DNA of 64,000 nucleotides from Zychaea mexicana (GCF_025766255.1 NW_026516754.1:1-64000); one strand, 5' to 3'. Positions 47,367 through 60,056 are shown, counted from the stretch's first letter. Translations and numbers: made by a program. The notes: generated from the letters alone by a model not told the origin.

Positions 47367-47688
47367 GATGGGGTCCTGATTTAGAAGTAAGGTATTACCA
47401 AAATTGTGATAGTCCATACGGACATTTTGAGAGCAATTTTGCGGGCGTTCGGACCATGCTATTACTATTTTCGTCCACATCTCCAAGTAGTAGTAAGAGA
47501 TATTGAACAAAAAAAGACGATTGACCGTCCAAACAGCATAAAATGAATACTTTCCTTATTATAAATGCCTACCGCATGTCAGGCTATATAAATAGGCAGG
47601 ATAAAGAAGTAATAAACGCTAATTACATCGAAATCTATCCCTTTCTTATTTTATCACATCAACTTCGTTTATCTTCTTTTATTATCAT

Positions 47689-48702
47689 GAGCGACAATTT
47701 TATTATTTGGTCTCCTGCTACGCAAGGTTTTAACAGAAGAAACGGTAGTCAGCTTGTACGATCAACACCTCCTGTCACCCAACAGCAAGAACCAGAAACA
47801 CAAGGTTTTAACACAAGAAACGGTAGTCAACCTGTACGACCAACGCCTCCCGTCACGCAACAGCAAGAACCAGAAACGGTTGAAGCCAGTGAAGGTTCTG
47901 ACCTCGATACAGTAGGCTCTGGTGATGATAGGGAAGAAGAATCGACTGCTGACTGGATGGGAGAAGAAGAAGAAGAATTGATCCGCGCTGTCGAAGAATA
48001 TTATACTCGCTGGAAGAACGGTAGAAGCAACTAAGAAAAAGGGGAATGGTGGGACAAGATCTACAATAAGTTCATTGAGGATACCAGTTCTGGACATCGA
48101 CGTAGCAGAAGTGCTTGCAAGAAGAAATGGGATAAGCTCCTTCGACGCTTCTAAAGACTCACTGGGGAAACGAATCAGACTGGAAATGGGGGAGGACGTA
48201 ATCAAGAGAGGTTCTCTCACTACGATGCGATGATGGCGTTTCTCCAAGACGATGCTAGTGTGATAGCGCCAGTAACGATCGATTCAAATCGTCAAGGCAA
48301 CCTGGTTCGAACTCATGATGAAGCAAATGCCGGCAACTCTGTCACAGATGATGCGGAACAACCACCAGCGCAGCGACGACGAGTTAACAACGACTTGGGC
48401 GGCGAGCTTTGGAGGCGCATGAGCAGGGCCGTGAACAGCTGTTTGAAAAACTTGACAGCATCTTCGAACAGTTCACCGAACAAGAACGTACACTTGACGC
48501 AGAGCGCGAAGTGGCCGATGAGCGACGTTTTCAACAGCAGCTTCAAGCGATGGTCGATCTTGAAAACAGAAGAGCTGAAAGCCAACGACAGTTAGAAGAT
48601 AGAAGGGTCAGAGCAGAGGAGCGGATTGCAGATGTAATTGCAGCACTTGTAGGACTCACCCGTAGTCAAAATAATAGAGAGCAAAATAACACTGAAGAAT
48701 AA
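47689..48702 (+). pseudogene. Harbinger Myb/SANT-like accessory protein, two stops and a frameshift
   Basis: Harbinger elements need a second, Myb-like DNA-binding protein to bring transposase to the DNA. Here the ORF starts MSDNFIIWSPATQG and carries a duplicated Gln/Pro-rich unit (TQGFNRRNGSQLVRSTPPVT and TQGFNTRNGSQPVRPTPPVT). The Myb-like domain follows (WMGEEEEELIRAVEEYY ... GEWWDKIYNKFIE ... ACKKKWDKLLRRF). TAA at 48032-48034 lies inside the domain and TAA at 48152-48154 just after it. A frame change near 48410 precedes the coiled-coil C-terminus (EQLFEKLDSIFEQFTEQER). No intron fits the stops. Confidence 0.82.
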
Positions 48703-49106
48703 ATGAATTATTTGTATCACTTAACATATCACAAGTTATTGACACTTGTGGAAACTATAACGACTTGTTACATTCATACTTTGTGGAACCAATGCGAGGT
48801 TATTGATTCTAGAAAATAAAACAATCGATCGCAATAAATTCGCGCATCGGAAATCGAGAATTAACTTCAACAAACCATTTCAGATAAGTGATATTTACCT
48901 AAAACAAATTGGGTTTTTAAAGACTCTTATCATTGTGGTTTTATTGATACAAATTATGCTTGACGCCGGCCGGAATGACGTGCTTGTAACTCATCCTTAA
49001 GTGTGTCGCGTTTGGCATTCCCTGCTTGACGTAGCTGCCGTACTTCAGCGTCGGTCAAGATGTCGTCTTGTTCGACAGAGATAGACAGCAGGCTGGAAGT
49101 ATTTGG
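48703..49106. other. Spacer between the two Harbinger genes
   Basis: AT-rich convergent 3' space. No gene is seen. Confidence 0.5.
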
Positions 49107-50543
49107 TTACATATCTACTACTGTTGCAGTTTCGGTATTTCCACTGTCTTCATCTTCTTCGGCTGTTCTACGATGCGCATCGACTTCGGCAATACTCACA
49201 AGATGATCAGCATTGAGCTCCTGGTCAAAATCATCAATGTTATCCGGGAGTTCGTTGCCAGGTCGGTCGATGCAGATATTGTGAAGGATACAGCAGACAT
49301 AGATGGTGGTGGCGAGATCGACCGGATTCAGCTGGTACAAGTAATGCTTAAGGAATCGCCAACACGAAGTGAGCGCACCAAATGCATGTTCAATTGCCAT
49401 ACGCTGCGACGATAAAGCATAATTAAAGTCTTTCTTGGCGCAATCTCGTGTGTTTTTTGGATAAGGTGTCATAATGTACGGGCGTTGAGGATAAGCGGAA
49501 TCTGTTAAATGCAAAAACTATAATTAGCATGAACTTGCTATATAGACATAATGAATCATCTTTACATACCTGCAATAATGTATGAGTCATTTGGACATTT
49601 GGCATCTGGATCATTTTTCAAATCTCTTGCTAGTTCCGAATTGGCAAACACCCGAGAATTGTGTGCACAACCTTGTATCATGACAATATATTAGCAAGGA
49701 TACAATTACGAAAGGAAATTGTGATTTGTGAACGTTACCTGATTTACCAACATAAACAGTCAAAAACCGCTGCTGTGCATTGCATATAGCTAGGAGATTC
49801 ATTGAATGGTGGTTTTTGCGATCCATCCAACTTATCCCACTATAACTTGGCTTGTGGATAATCACTAGCTTCCCATCCATAGCCCCAATAACATTTAGCA
49901 ATTTGGGTCTTGCTACCGCTCTTGTTCGATCCGATTCGAAAACTACTTTTGCAAAGTCGTCTGCATTTCTCTGTACTTCTTCTGGGGTCTGCGGCCATCG
50001 GATCATCCTTCCGAGTATGTTCACTATTGCTTGCATAAAGTTCTGGCTGAAGTTCCTGTAAGAGCCTTGCGAAAAACCAAAACGAGTACTAAACAAACGG
50101 TATCCAAGATGCGTGTTTGCGTAGCGCCATAGAACACAAGCAATTTGGATGTACGATGGAGTAACACGCGGAGAGCTACGTTGGAAAGCTGGATCTTGAG
50201 ATAGCATATCCACTAACCAAATGAAAGTAGCCTTGTTCATGCGATAATGAGCCTTGTAGCTGTTTCGCGGGTTGTCATCATCCGTCAAGTTCTTATGCTC
50301 GATTCTCCAGTAATCCATGGATTGCTTTGCTTGATAGGGACCACGAACTTGGCGAAAATGGAGAGGGGAACCAATGTAAGCATACATTTCTGGAAGGAAG
50401 CCTAATGTTCGGAGCGATGCTTCGGCCATAGTTGTCATAAGAAGCCAAAACAGTCGACGTCTTCGTTCACTGATACGGCGACGGCGTTGAGTAGCCTGCT
50501 CGCGATTAACTTGAATGAGTGATAAACGGGGGTTGTTGTCCAT
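49107..50543 (-). CDS. PIF/Harbinger transposase, intact (433 aa, 3 exons)
   Basis: DDE_4-type nuclease that cuts and pastes the element. Exons on the minus strand: 49739-50543, 49570-49671 and 49107-49501. Phases fit and there is no stop (1302 nt). The start is ATG 50543 (MDNNPRLSLIQVNREQ). An N-terminal HTH region (FIWLVDMLSQDPAF, IQIACVLWRYANTHLGY) precedes the catalytic core: first Asp in IGAMDGKLVII, second Asp in the exon 3 start GDSAYPQRPYIM, and Glu in RMAIEHAFGALTSCWRF. The C-terminus has CCILHNICI. All three acidic residues are present. It may still mobilise related elements if a Myb partner is supplied from elsewhere. Confidence 0.92.
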
Positions 50544-50806
50544 TGAAAAAAAAAGAAAATTGGAAAAGAGCGGTTTCTTTATTTTTTTTTTGTGTTTCTT
50601 CGTATCTTTTAAGCACGATCAGAATAAACTTGTATTTCTAAAAACATTCATATCAGTGATACCTAGCTGTACTATTGGTACTGCAATGATGATGTACTAT
50701 TGACAGGTATAGGAAAAATGATATCTTTTCTGCTTTTCCAAATTTAAGTCGATTGCTGTTGCATGGATGTGAGACAGCTACTTTCCTTTTCGAGTTTGGA
50801 CCGAGG

Positions 50807-50835
50807 CGTCGTCTCAACAAATTGTTGAGACGACG
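50807..50835. repeat. 29-bp perfect palindrome in the Harbinger subterminal region
   Basis: CGTCGTCTCAACAA, one central A, then its exact complement. It lies about 90 bp inside the right TIR, between the TIR and the transposase start. I see no counterpart near the left end. Confidence 0.85.
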
Positions 50836-50921
50836 ATTCGCTCAATTTGGAAGCTTCGACCCATCTTCATATAAAAAACCAATTTTTCGGCTTTTAAATT
50901 TATTTCTATTCATGGGTGGGG

Positions 50922-50953
50922 CGAACGGCCGTTCGCCCTTTTTGAGAACACCC
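50922..50953 (-). repeat. Harbinger right TIR
   Basis: Exact inverted copy of 47335-47366, followed by TTA. Confidence 0.92.
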
Positions 50954-51367
50954 TTAATCTTTACACTGAGCAGCATCTCCTTCATTCGACGCTTTATTCT
51001 CGATACACTCAAAGGAAGGGTATTCAGTACACATACAAGCTGCCACACATTCAGAGAAAAGCCTCATTGGTGGAACCAGCATTTGGTACGGTTGGCCTTG
51101 TATATACACGCGTTCCTAGATACTATACAGAACTATCTCTTTGTACAAATGATCACTTTCTTTATACATCATATTGTGCTGTTAATCGTTTCGCTGACGA
51201 GCTCAACAAGAATATAGGCACTTACGTAGCTGTTTCGACAGTTGAATAGACATGTAAAGGCAAGAACATATTTTCTAAGGCAGTAAACGGTTTTGTTTGT
51301 TGAGGAGGAGAGATGAAAGTATAAATGTAGAGATGGGATATTCATGCGGAAAGTAAAGGGTTTGCCC

Positions 51368-54300
51368 TTATGCTAACATTTTTTTAGGCAAGGGAATGAC
51401 TACTGTTGTTCCGGCATTATCATTGTCTAGGCTATCATATTTAACGACTGCAACTTGTGTGTTCAAATGGTGAACAGGCACGATGCAATCGCTACTCTCG
51501 GCTCGAAATCGACTACTCCATGTTGTTTCCAAGTACTCATCCATGAAGGAGGGAGGAGGAACATCATCGTCGCGCGAAGCATACCATTGTACAAATGCAA
51601 ATACATGCTCTGTTGGCACGCTATCTATGGTCAGCACATGCTGGAAGAAATACTGTACTTCACATGGCCATGCAACTGGTGGTGGCTGTGGACTAGTATT
51701 ACGTTGCCCTGATTCGTACAGAACTTGTACATGCGCTCCTCGCCGAGATCGTGCTGCCATGCTCCGGTAAGTCTGACCCATGATGTCAACTGTCTTAATC
51801 TTCTGATAATAATTGCTAACGATTTCCAAGCCAATTACAGGGTACCAGAAATGGTCGAAAGCTTGGTCGTATACATGATCGTAGAACTCATACAGATTTT
51901 CATACAATGTGTCAGGCATGGTCGCGGTCAGTCCAGTTTTCAGAGGGTAAGAGCTTGGGGGCAATGGCTCAGATCCTGTCGCTTCTTCTGTGCCCGTTGA
52001 CCATAAGTAGAGCCCATGAATGTCAAATCGAAGTGGGTCAACGTCAGGAGTTTGGTAGATGGGTTGAATATAATCAAGAAAACGAGTTAAATATTCAAAA
52101 TGATGTGGACGGTCTTGGAATCGACCTTCAAACCAGCGAAGAAAATCACGACCACCAGTCTTTTGCAGAAACCGTTTCAAGAAAGTCACTTCGAAAGACT
52201 CCTTCTGGTTTGTATCGATCTCTTTCAGATACCCGTTGTATCTCTCAAAGCTGAAGAGCCAGAATCAGTACAAGCGGCCGAAATCAAGGATCGTCATATC
52301 CAGATGCATATGTAAGTGCATGTTTGGTGTTACTGCTTCTGCGCCATACAAGTCTTCAACACCAGTGTAAGAATTCAGCAAATTTGCGTGTGCCAAATTG
52401 ACCTCGCTCTTAGTAATCGATGGCTTTACTAGTAAACGGCATGTGTTGACAAAAAGTAGCCAATTATGAAGCAAACGATCTTCGAGGTATCCCTGCAGCA
52501 CAAAAGGTGAATACACTAGGCACCATGACTTCCAATCATCAGCAGTCATGAACGAAAAACCACTTTCGATCTTACGCTTCAAGGAAACATAGTTGGGTGG
52601 GAGGACAGTGCCATCAGCCAGTCTAGGTATACCGTCATTCACAGAACAAGATCATGACATCCATCTATTAACAACGATAGCAGCAAACACAATAAAGAAC
52701 TGCTACTAAAACTTACGTTTCCATTTCCTTCAGATCTCGATTTGTCAGATGCGCATCTTCGATCCAAAGTTTTGTTATACGCTTAGCGGTATTAAGGAAC
52801 AAATTATGCATTGGGTCGATAATAGTACAACGAACGGGATCAAAGTAGCGTAGGCGATGAAGCTCTGACCATCCCGTCCCAGTTTCACGTTCGATCTGTC
52901 GCCGAGCAGCCATAGTAGCAGCATATTTCCATCGAGTGGCATCACCCAAATTGCCTTCATTTGTGCGCAGCTCCCAATCATCGACTTCGAAACCAGAGTA
53001 GTTTATACTCGATGTACCCTCGAAGACGGCGAACTGGCGAAGGCATTTATGGCAAGCACAGAGGCATGCACTGTTGAGCAAAGCTACCCGGACAAGAGCG
53101 CTTTCTGTTGGATTGCTGTAGGTGCTGATCCTTTTTCCATCATACCACTCCAACAGTTCATCAACCAGTGGATGAAGGTAATGATTCATATCAGATGTAC
53201 TTGGCTCATTTGGACCTGGCATGATACCAACAAGGATTACATTCTCTGTTTTAAAGCGCTCTGACCGCGGCAAGTTGTTGACAGTCAAGTATAGAGCACT
53301 GCACAAGTACGTAGAATCGATGAACGGACCAAACCAATCAACGTTAAGCGTCAACAACAACGAACGATATGAAGGAACGAATGGGGCACCACTTCTATCA
53401 AGCATACCACACCACATATCGCCATCATAGATGTCAAAAAATTTGTTTTCATATCGTGTGCGGGAACGCCATTGTTCAATTTTTGCCTTGAACCCTAGTC
53501 GCTTGAAGAGCCTCTGTATACTAGCAGCCAAGGGCTGGTACGCAAATTCCTTTACTAGAGATAGGCGACTCCTTAATGCTTTGAACAATCTGGTGCCGCA
53601 CAATCCTTGGTATCGAATGTCGTCATTGGTGCATTCGGTGGGGCAATCGTCGGATCGTTTCAGGTAGAGACTGTGGCACCGGGAACACGACACATATAAG
53701 ACGATGTTGTCTGTTAAGACAGAGAAGCCAGTTATACTACGCAGGGTAGCAAGTGAACGAGGGATATGGGCATCCGGGCCAAGGAGATCTGCAAGCAGGA
53801 CTGAGAAAAACTCGATAACTATGCCTGAAATATGCTCAGAAAAAAAATGCAACTGGAACAAGACAAGGAAAACGAGGACGAGTGCAACTGGATGTCGATA
53901 ATGCTGAAGTAGCATTCTTTCTGATGCTGAATTATCGAGGTAAGTGTTATCTTTTTTGAAGAAACACTTATTTAGTATTACTATGCAAGTGAATATAATA
54001 AAATTGTCCTTTGGAAACCGACCTCCTATTATATCGACTATATCGTCTTCCTCGTTGCTGTACCCCCACTCAATGTCGTCCGCATCCAATACACGAGCAT
54101 GAGCACCAACCACAGTCTCACTATCGCTATCACCACCGTTTTCGAATATGTTATCCTCAATGTCGAGAGGTATTCTGCGGTTGGCATTGACAGCTACATT
54201 CAGAGATAATTCGTTATTAGTCGATCTATCAACAATTCTACTCAACAACTTATCATACCTTGAGGACGAGGGTAGGGAAGTGAAAGGGACTCCGGAGACG

Positions 54301-54713
54301 AAGGATGAATAGGAGAAGGGGGGTTGCCATCATCAATATCCATCGTATCATCACCATAATCGTCCATGTCCGCATTAGAATTGCCTGCTAGTAGTGGCAA
54401 AACACTGGATTCACCAGTACTATCCATGGTTACGCCATTGCCAACTGATGATCGGGACGTGTTATTGCTCAAGGATTCATAGAGAGCGATCATACTAGCC
54501 ACTATATTCGAAGTCAAATATCATTATTACCATACTGATGCTTGGAAAAGTAGCTTATAAAATACCATCCTGCTGTGTCTCGCCTCTTAGTACAACGTGA
54601 TCACGCTCATCGTGGTTTTGCCGTACTCGATTTGTCACCAACTCATAACCCCATGGGTTTGACCTACTGCACGTTCGACAGTAGTAAGCAACCATACGTT
54701 CATTGCTTGCCAT
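51368..54713 (-). pseudogene. Tnp2-family transposase 2 (CACTA-like), one nonsense codon
   Basis: Homolog of 6118-9281. Exon 1 starts at ATG 54713 (MASNERMVAYYCRTCSR). An acidic exon runs about 54250-54508 (DDYGDDTMDIDDGNPPSP), another acidic exon about 54030-54245, and the main exons cover 53930-52725 and 52640-51368. Landmarks: FQLHFFSEHISGIVIEFF, CSRCHSLYL, LLLTLNVDWFGPF, VGIMPGPNEPSTSDMNHYL, ACHKC, IDPMHNLFLNTAKRI, end PLPKKMLA. A TGA at 52265-52267 interrupts the frame between FGRLY and FWLFSFERYNGYLKE, which continue in the same frame. Otherwise open, so recently inactivated. Confidence 0.86.
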
Positions 54714-56969
54714 TATGCATCAACAAAAGAGCGAATGTAGATAAAAGATTAACCTCAAAAGAATTCACTTTTATATAAGAAAAAACTTCCCTTGAACGGG
54801 GTCGTCTTAAATAATTCAGGGGTTGTTGCTCCTACACTGTCCCTAACTTTTCAAATCTCTACTTAATCGCATTGGTCATTTACAACAATGAAAAAAAATA
54901 AACGCATTCTATCAGCATCGTAAAACATGTGCTGCTTTGTAATACGCTGAGAATGTTTTTATATATAAAAATGCATTGTAGCATCCTTTTTTTTGGATCC
55001 AACTGGTTTCGGCATGACATCAAATTATATATACAAGAGCGGCATTTTTCAGCACTTTGCATATGTTTGTAAGAGAGCAGTATGAAAAGTACACATGATC
55101 TTTTGAAGCAAGGGCTGTAGGGGGACTATGAAGATGCAGAACAGTGGTAGTGCGAGACCCGTCACTTTTTTTTAGGTACATGGAATGGTGCATGTTGGTG
55201 TACGTGAAAAAAAACCCATAAAAGACTTCTCTTTGTAACGAAAGCATACACTCGGAGTGCTTCATCCGATGTAGTATTGAGTAACTAACATGAAGTTCTG
55301 TTCTTGCAGCTATTGCATATACTGGGAGCTTTTTAGACCAATATAGTAAGTTTACATATACAAACAGAAACTTCATGCATAACTACCGCATCCACTCTTT
55401 AAAAAACCCCCAACTTCTTTGGGGGCCCACCTTGCCTCTTTATATACAAGTATAAAATCTTGAGGTCCACCAAAGTCCACCTGGGTCCACCATCTTTGAA
55501 ATCCCAATAGCAGGACCACAGTGATATCCAGCGATATCATTGGTTATACCGAATGATATCTGCGAATATCAATTGTTGGGGACCGTTCTTATAAGTAGAG
55601 CCGTGGACCTGCTTGTTATTAATAAAAGAAGAGCTTGGTATCTTTAGAATAATTACAGAAAACCTTCAAAATGCTTTAAATGAACTGGGCATTGATTCCA
55701 TGTATTCAAGGAAAGGTTAATGTCATCCGAGATTGCAGAATAAGTTTTTTAAATCGTGCTGTTCTTAATGATTGAGCTGCTCTAGGTCGTGTAATTTGTA
55801 TCATGCTAGCTACATACAGCAACTGTACCACTCAAAGAGCCTACATTTTAGTGTTTTCTCCAATACTTTCAATGTTAGATGACAGTGATATGGATGCCAT
55901 GGTGTTAGCAAAACTATTACACTCTAACATACACGTTGATCCAACATCAGTGTCTACACTTCAGACTAACCCTATCTTTCTTCTGTCTCGTCAGGTACCT
56001 TGTTGATAGCTTTCAAAAAGCATTGGTATAGATGGCACATTTATTCAGTGGATTGGACGGTATACGCTATTCTATCTATGCTTGAGATATTAACAATGTT
56101 TTCTCTCCTTTCCTGTACTTTGAACATGTAACAGACACTAGGTAGAGATAGTTAGTGTTGTGTAGGAACATGTCATATCTTGTTCCTTTCTTTGCCTGAC
56201 TGATGAATAACAGCAACTTATTGCTGCTATTGCAACGATTATAAAACCACTTTGTAACTACTATCGACCGATGAACTAACTATAAGCAGTTCTAATGACT
56301 ATCCTTCCTTGATAACTGCTCAAGATTTATGTATTCACAATGCATTTTGACAGCGGAAGGTGCGAAAAACCAACGCAACATCTGCAGCAGTACGAACATT
56401 TTTGGAGAGAAAAACTAATCTACATCGCCTTCATTTAAACAACATATTTCTGTTCCCAGTAATACATTATCGCCATGCTGCTAACCATGTATCATTCGTG
56501 GTTTACACAGTCGTCTCGAGTGTCCATTATTAAATTACTAAAATTAGAGCCATATCCAGTACTGCGTGTATATATATAATCTAATTCCTACATCTTAAGC
56601 TCTGCATCAAGTGCAACTAATTTATCAAATGCATTTCATCATGCTTCAGAAAACGTACTATAATAAGCACTCCCTATTCCAAACCATTGACAATCATTTT
56701 TAGGACAGGCCTCGTGAGCCCACGAAACAAAAGTTATATATTCTTTGAAAAAAAAAGGGCCAAACAAGGCCACGAAACAAGCAAAAGTTAAAAAGAAAAA
56801 AAAAGCGAGGCAAAAAGCATCATGGCCAATAGACCACAACATGAGAGTAATACAATAAAAAAAATATGGCCAAGCAAGGCCAATGTTAGAAAGTTGAAAA
56901 AAAGCGTGTCAAAGGGAAAGCTAGCGAGTGAAAAAAAGAAAAAGATGGTGAAATGAATATACAAAAAGT
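54714..56969. other. Intergenic region, probably containing the right end of Tnp2/CACTA-like element 2
   Basis: No gene is supported. At 55403-55425 CCCCCAACTTCTTTGGGGG forms a hairpin. About 55463-55492 has GTCCACC three times. At 55520-55582 GATATC-centred palindromic motifs recur (GTGATATCC, CGATATCATT, AATGATATC). These clusters may be subterminal sites of an unidentified element. Confidence 0.4.
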
Positions 56970-59660
56970 TTAAAGTGTATCAAAAAAACATAAGTCTTTC
57001 GATAATGAATCTAATGAGGTAATGCAGACAGCGAGATAGTGTCTATGTATAGTGTCCAACACTTCTGGTACTCTTTCTTGCATTCCTTTTCTTTCGATAT
57101 AATCTTGAACTTTTCGAATAATCGCTCGTCTTCTACGAAACCATTTGCCGTCTGAATCACTTTTTCGCCATGCAGTTTTGTACACTTCTTCCATTCTAAT
57201 CACAGACATGCCGCCATTCCAACTGTCAAACCATTCAGTCCATAATTGTGGGATTGTTTGGATGTTTGTGCGGTTCATGGATGGATATATGGGCTGTTGT
57301 TGTTGGGGGTGATGATGATGGTGATGAGTTGGTGCTGCTGCTGCTGACGATGATGATGACGATGTTGGTGCTGGTGCTGCTGACGACGACGACGAAGATG
57401 ATGATGGCACTGGTGCTGCTGATAGCAGTGCCACAGTTGCTGTCATGGTGGATGGGAGGGAGGAGGACGAGGACGGGAGCGAAACCAAGCCCCAACCTTC
57501 CTGCTGCTGTTGTTGTTGCTGCTGCTGACCTGCCAAGTTGAGCGTGACGCTCAAGGACGCTTGTCCGCTGGCGATACGGTCCCAATGCTGTACAATATCT
57601 CCTATACGACTCATGTTTGGTACAAGCTACGCAAGTGCTTCTAGAGTGGGTATGGCGTTAGAGAAAGATTGTACAATGCGATTGGTGTCTTGTTGCTGAG
57701 CAGCGATTTGTTGTTGCAAGATGGCAAGTCTATTTTCAATGATCGGCACGGCACGTTGAAGTAACAGATCAGTGGGCTCTTCGTTGTTTTCAAGTGCATG
57801 ATTCAAGTTACTATTTTAAAAGGATAATTAGTATATAAACGAAAGACTGTAGTCCACCAGCACATACCGTTCAAATTCAAGATACAAAGGATCTTGCTAC
57901 AAATGATGACCTGGACAGCGCTTTTTCATCAAAACCGAATCTTGCAAAAATACAACACGCAACTGCACAAGAAGAAGCAAAAACGAATCAGCCATGCACG
58001 AGTCCTCCACTTGTTTGGCATCCAGCAACGCCCGCCACCGATCGACTTCAGGAAAAACCTTCTTACAAAGCTCAAGGGGTGGTGTAACAGCAGCACGAGG
58101 TAAGTAGAATTGGCCAGCCTCTCTAGTGGATCCTGCCATGGTCCACATGATATCACGAGGCAAATTGGTTAGATAACTGGTCGATAAAGCAGAATTATTC
58201 CAACGACCTAATCGCCGGATAGACTCTTCACTCGTTCCAGATATCTCTGCCGTGCGTGCTGACGAACCCCTCATAGCATGAGTGACCGCTTCACTATGAA
58301 TGCCGACTGACTTGAATGCTTCTAAAGTACACTCGCGATGACGATCATATGTAATGGACTGCGTGTTGCGATCTCTGCCTCTGATGAGCTTGATGTCGAA
58401 CCAATCTCGATTGCTTTGGAAACAAGGAATGCCTCACCAGCAACGTGCCACCGATGAAAGAGATAAAAGGAAAGCATCATCAAAGGACAGATAACAACAT
58501 TGGCGTTACGCATCGCAGCAGCAAACTCCACACGGCCCTCTTGGTTTGCTTTTCCTTGCTTAAGCACCATCACCAACGCATGACATTCAGTGACACCCTT
58601 GCGCTCAAGAAGTAATGTTTGTAGATCGGCAAGTTCCATCATACGAATGCTTTCGCCCCATAGAAGTCCATAGTGTTGCAGAAGAAAAGCAGTGCAATTT
58701 CGCAGTCCTTGTTGCTTGTTGGTGGCCAGAAAATGATCTACAATACGCTCCATCTCAGCTGATGTCGAATAACCATATGCTGTCGTACGCATGCCTCTGT
58801 CTTCGTAGTTTTGTCGACTAAGCTCGTTTTCCACACATTTCAAATGATCAACCAGTGCATGAACAAGCGGGCCACGCAGATGCGGACGATTGAAGCAAGG
58901 TTCTGTTTTGGCTTGTTCAAAATGGAGATCGACAATGGAAGTAATGTATTATTTAACGGTAGCAAGCTTGACTTTGGGGGCGGGGGCATCAGGCACAACA
59001 GGTTGCTCAACAGTATAACCCGGAGCATCGCGTACAGGTAGAGCAGCAGATGATGACGACGAGGATGATGGCATAACGGCGGTGGTGGGCGAGAGAACAG
59101 CAGCAGACGAGGATGATGGCATGGTGGTGGTGGTGGTACGTATGGCAGGAGCAGGTGACGAGGCGGGCGACAGCACAGAACTCTCTGGCTCTTTTCTCTT
59201 TCTTCCAGGTTTACGCTTCTCTCTGAAGACGACCTAAAAAGAACACAATTGTAAGACATGCGTATATATATAGATTGTGAACAGATATGTGGCTAACCTC
59301 TTCTACAAGAAAAAGATGAAGCTTTCTGTCGTCGATCAACTGGTTAGTGTGATCATTTAGACAGCATCTTCGGCACCACTCGTGAAATTCTTCCTGCCTA
59401 GGAGAATACGATCTAACTGTATTCTGCAGACGGCTTCCTCGTGCTTATTTGTATGTAGCTTGGGCAGCAGATTCAGCAGCAGCTTGATACTCCATTTGCG
59501 AGCTCATGAAAGAAGTATACTGTGGTAGAGGGGGAGGGATAGGGAGAGAAAGAGGATGTGGTGAGGCACCATTACTCGCCACCACACAGCCCAGGTAATT
59601 AGCCAAACGGGCGGTGCTTCTCCTAGCGGGAGTAACAGTGCTACCACAACCTCTGCTCAT
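56970..59660 (-). pseudogene. Crypton tyrosine recombinase with GCR1_C domain, dead
   Basis: Cryptons move with a tyrosine recombinase. From ATG 59660 (MSRGCGSTVTPARRS): EEFHEWCRRCC, a Ser/Pro/Ala linker, then the recombinase: FEQAKTEPCFNRPHLRGP, LLWGESIRMMELADLQ, HRWHVAGEAF, DWFDIKLIRGRDRNTQSI, HAMRGSSARTAEISG, RRLGRWNNSALSTSYL (catalytic Tyr) and LPRDIMWTMAGS. A glutamine-rich linker and a GCR1_C-type DNA-binding end follow (LWTEWFDSWNGG, RRRRAIIRKVQDYIERK). Lesions: TAA at 59445 and 58949, TAG at 57897 and 57627, and a 1-bp deletion near 58428 between HVAGEAF and PCFQSNRDWF. Introns: about 59231-59298 and about 57810-57868. All four stops fit CAA/CAG to TAA/TAG. Confidence 0.85.
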
Positions 59661-60056
59661 GTTGTTAAGATAGTGAACGATTTAATAAGGAATGGAAATG
59701 AGATGAAGGAAACGGAATCTGACAGATGTGCCTGATAAAAGAAAAGTGGCGAAGCTTTTAAAATTCTTTTTTTTTTCCTGGATATCAAGATTGGGTCCCC
59801 GCTATGCTGTGGACCTGAGTCCGGACTTGCACTAAACACAAAATGATATTGCCAAAATATCAAAGTTAAAATTTAAAAAAAAAAAAATTATTAACAATTT
59901 ATATTATAAAGTATAAGTTTTTAATTCTTTTTAAATATGAATATTATATATTTTAATTATAACAAAAACTTTAACGTAAAAAAATTATTAACACAAAATT
60001 CAAAAATATTACATTAATATAAATATCTTTAAATTTCTAGAAATCCTTTTGATACC
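59661..60056. other. AT-rich spacer
   Basis: No gene is seen. A GTCC/GGAC-rich patch at 59795-59830 could be a recombination-site remnant of the Crypton, without proof. Confidence 0.4.

Larger units (their letters stand above)
47335..50953. mobile_element. Complete PIF/Harbinger element with TTA target duplications
   Basis: Perfect 32-bp terminal inverted repeats (47335-47366 and 50922-50953) starting GGGTGTTCTCAAAAAGGGCG, flanked by TTA on both sides (47332-47334 and 50954-50956), the target expected for PIF/Harbinger. It has two divergently oriented partners: a Myb/SANT-like gene on the plus strand (dead) and a DDE transposase on the minus strand (intact). Total 3619 bp. It is nested in Tnp2/CACTA-like element 2, so it is the younger of the two. 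Confidence 0.93.
46032..54713 (-). mobile_element. Tnp2/CACTA-like element 2 (coding core), split by a Harbinger element
   Basis: Same two convergent genes as 5502-12023 but in mirrored orientation: accessory gene on the plus strand, transposase on the minus strand. The PIF/Harbinger element 47335-50953 sits between them. Without it the convergent gap would be about 650 bp. Both genes are broken. The ends of the element are not located. Confidence 0.75.

Noticed and set aside
48032..48154. Alternative genetic code (TAA/TAG as Gln) to explain the many in-frame stops
   Set aside because: Helitron-2 and the Harbinger transposase end at normal stops and use CAA/CAG normally. LINE copies A and B show private CAA to TAA changes, which means mutation.
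57248..57541. Plus-strand Val/Leu/Thr-rich frame
   Set aside because: Antisense shadow of the Ser/Pro/Gln-rich linker of the Crypton gene.
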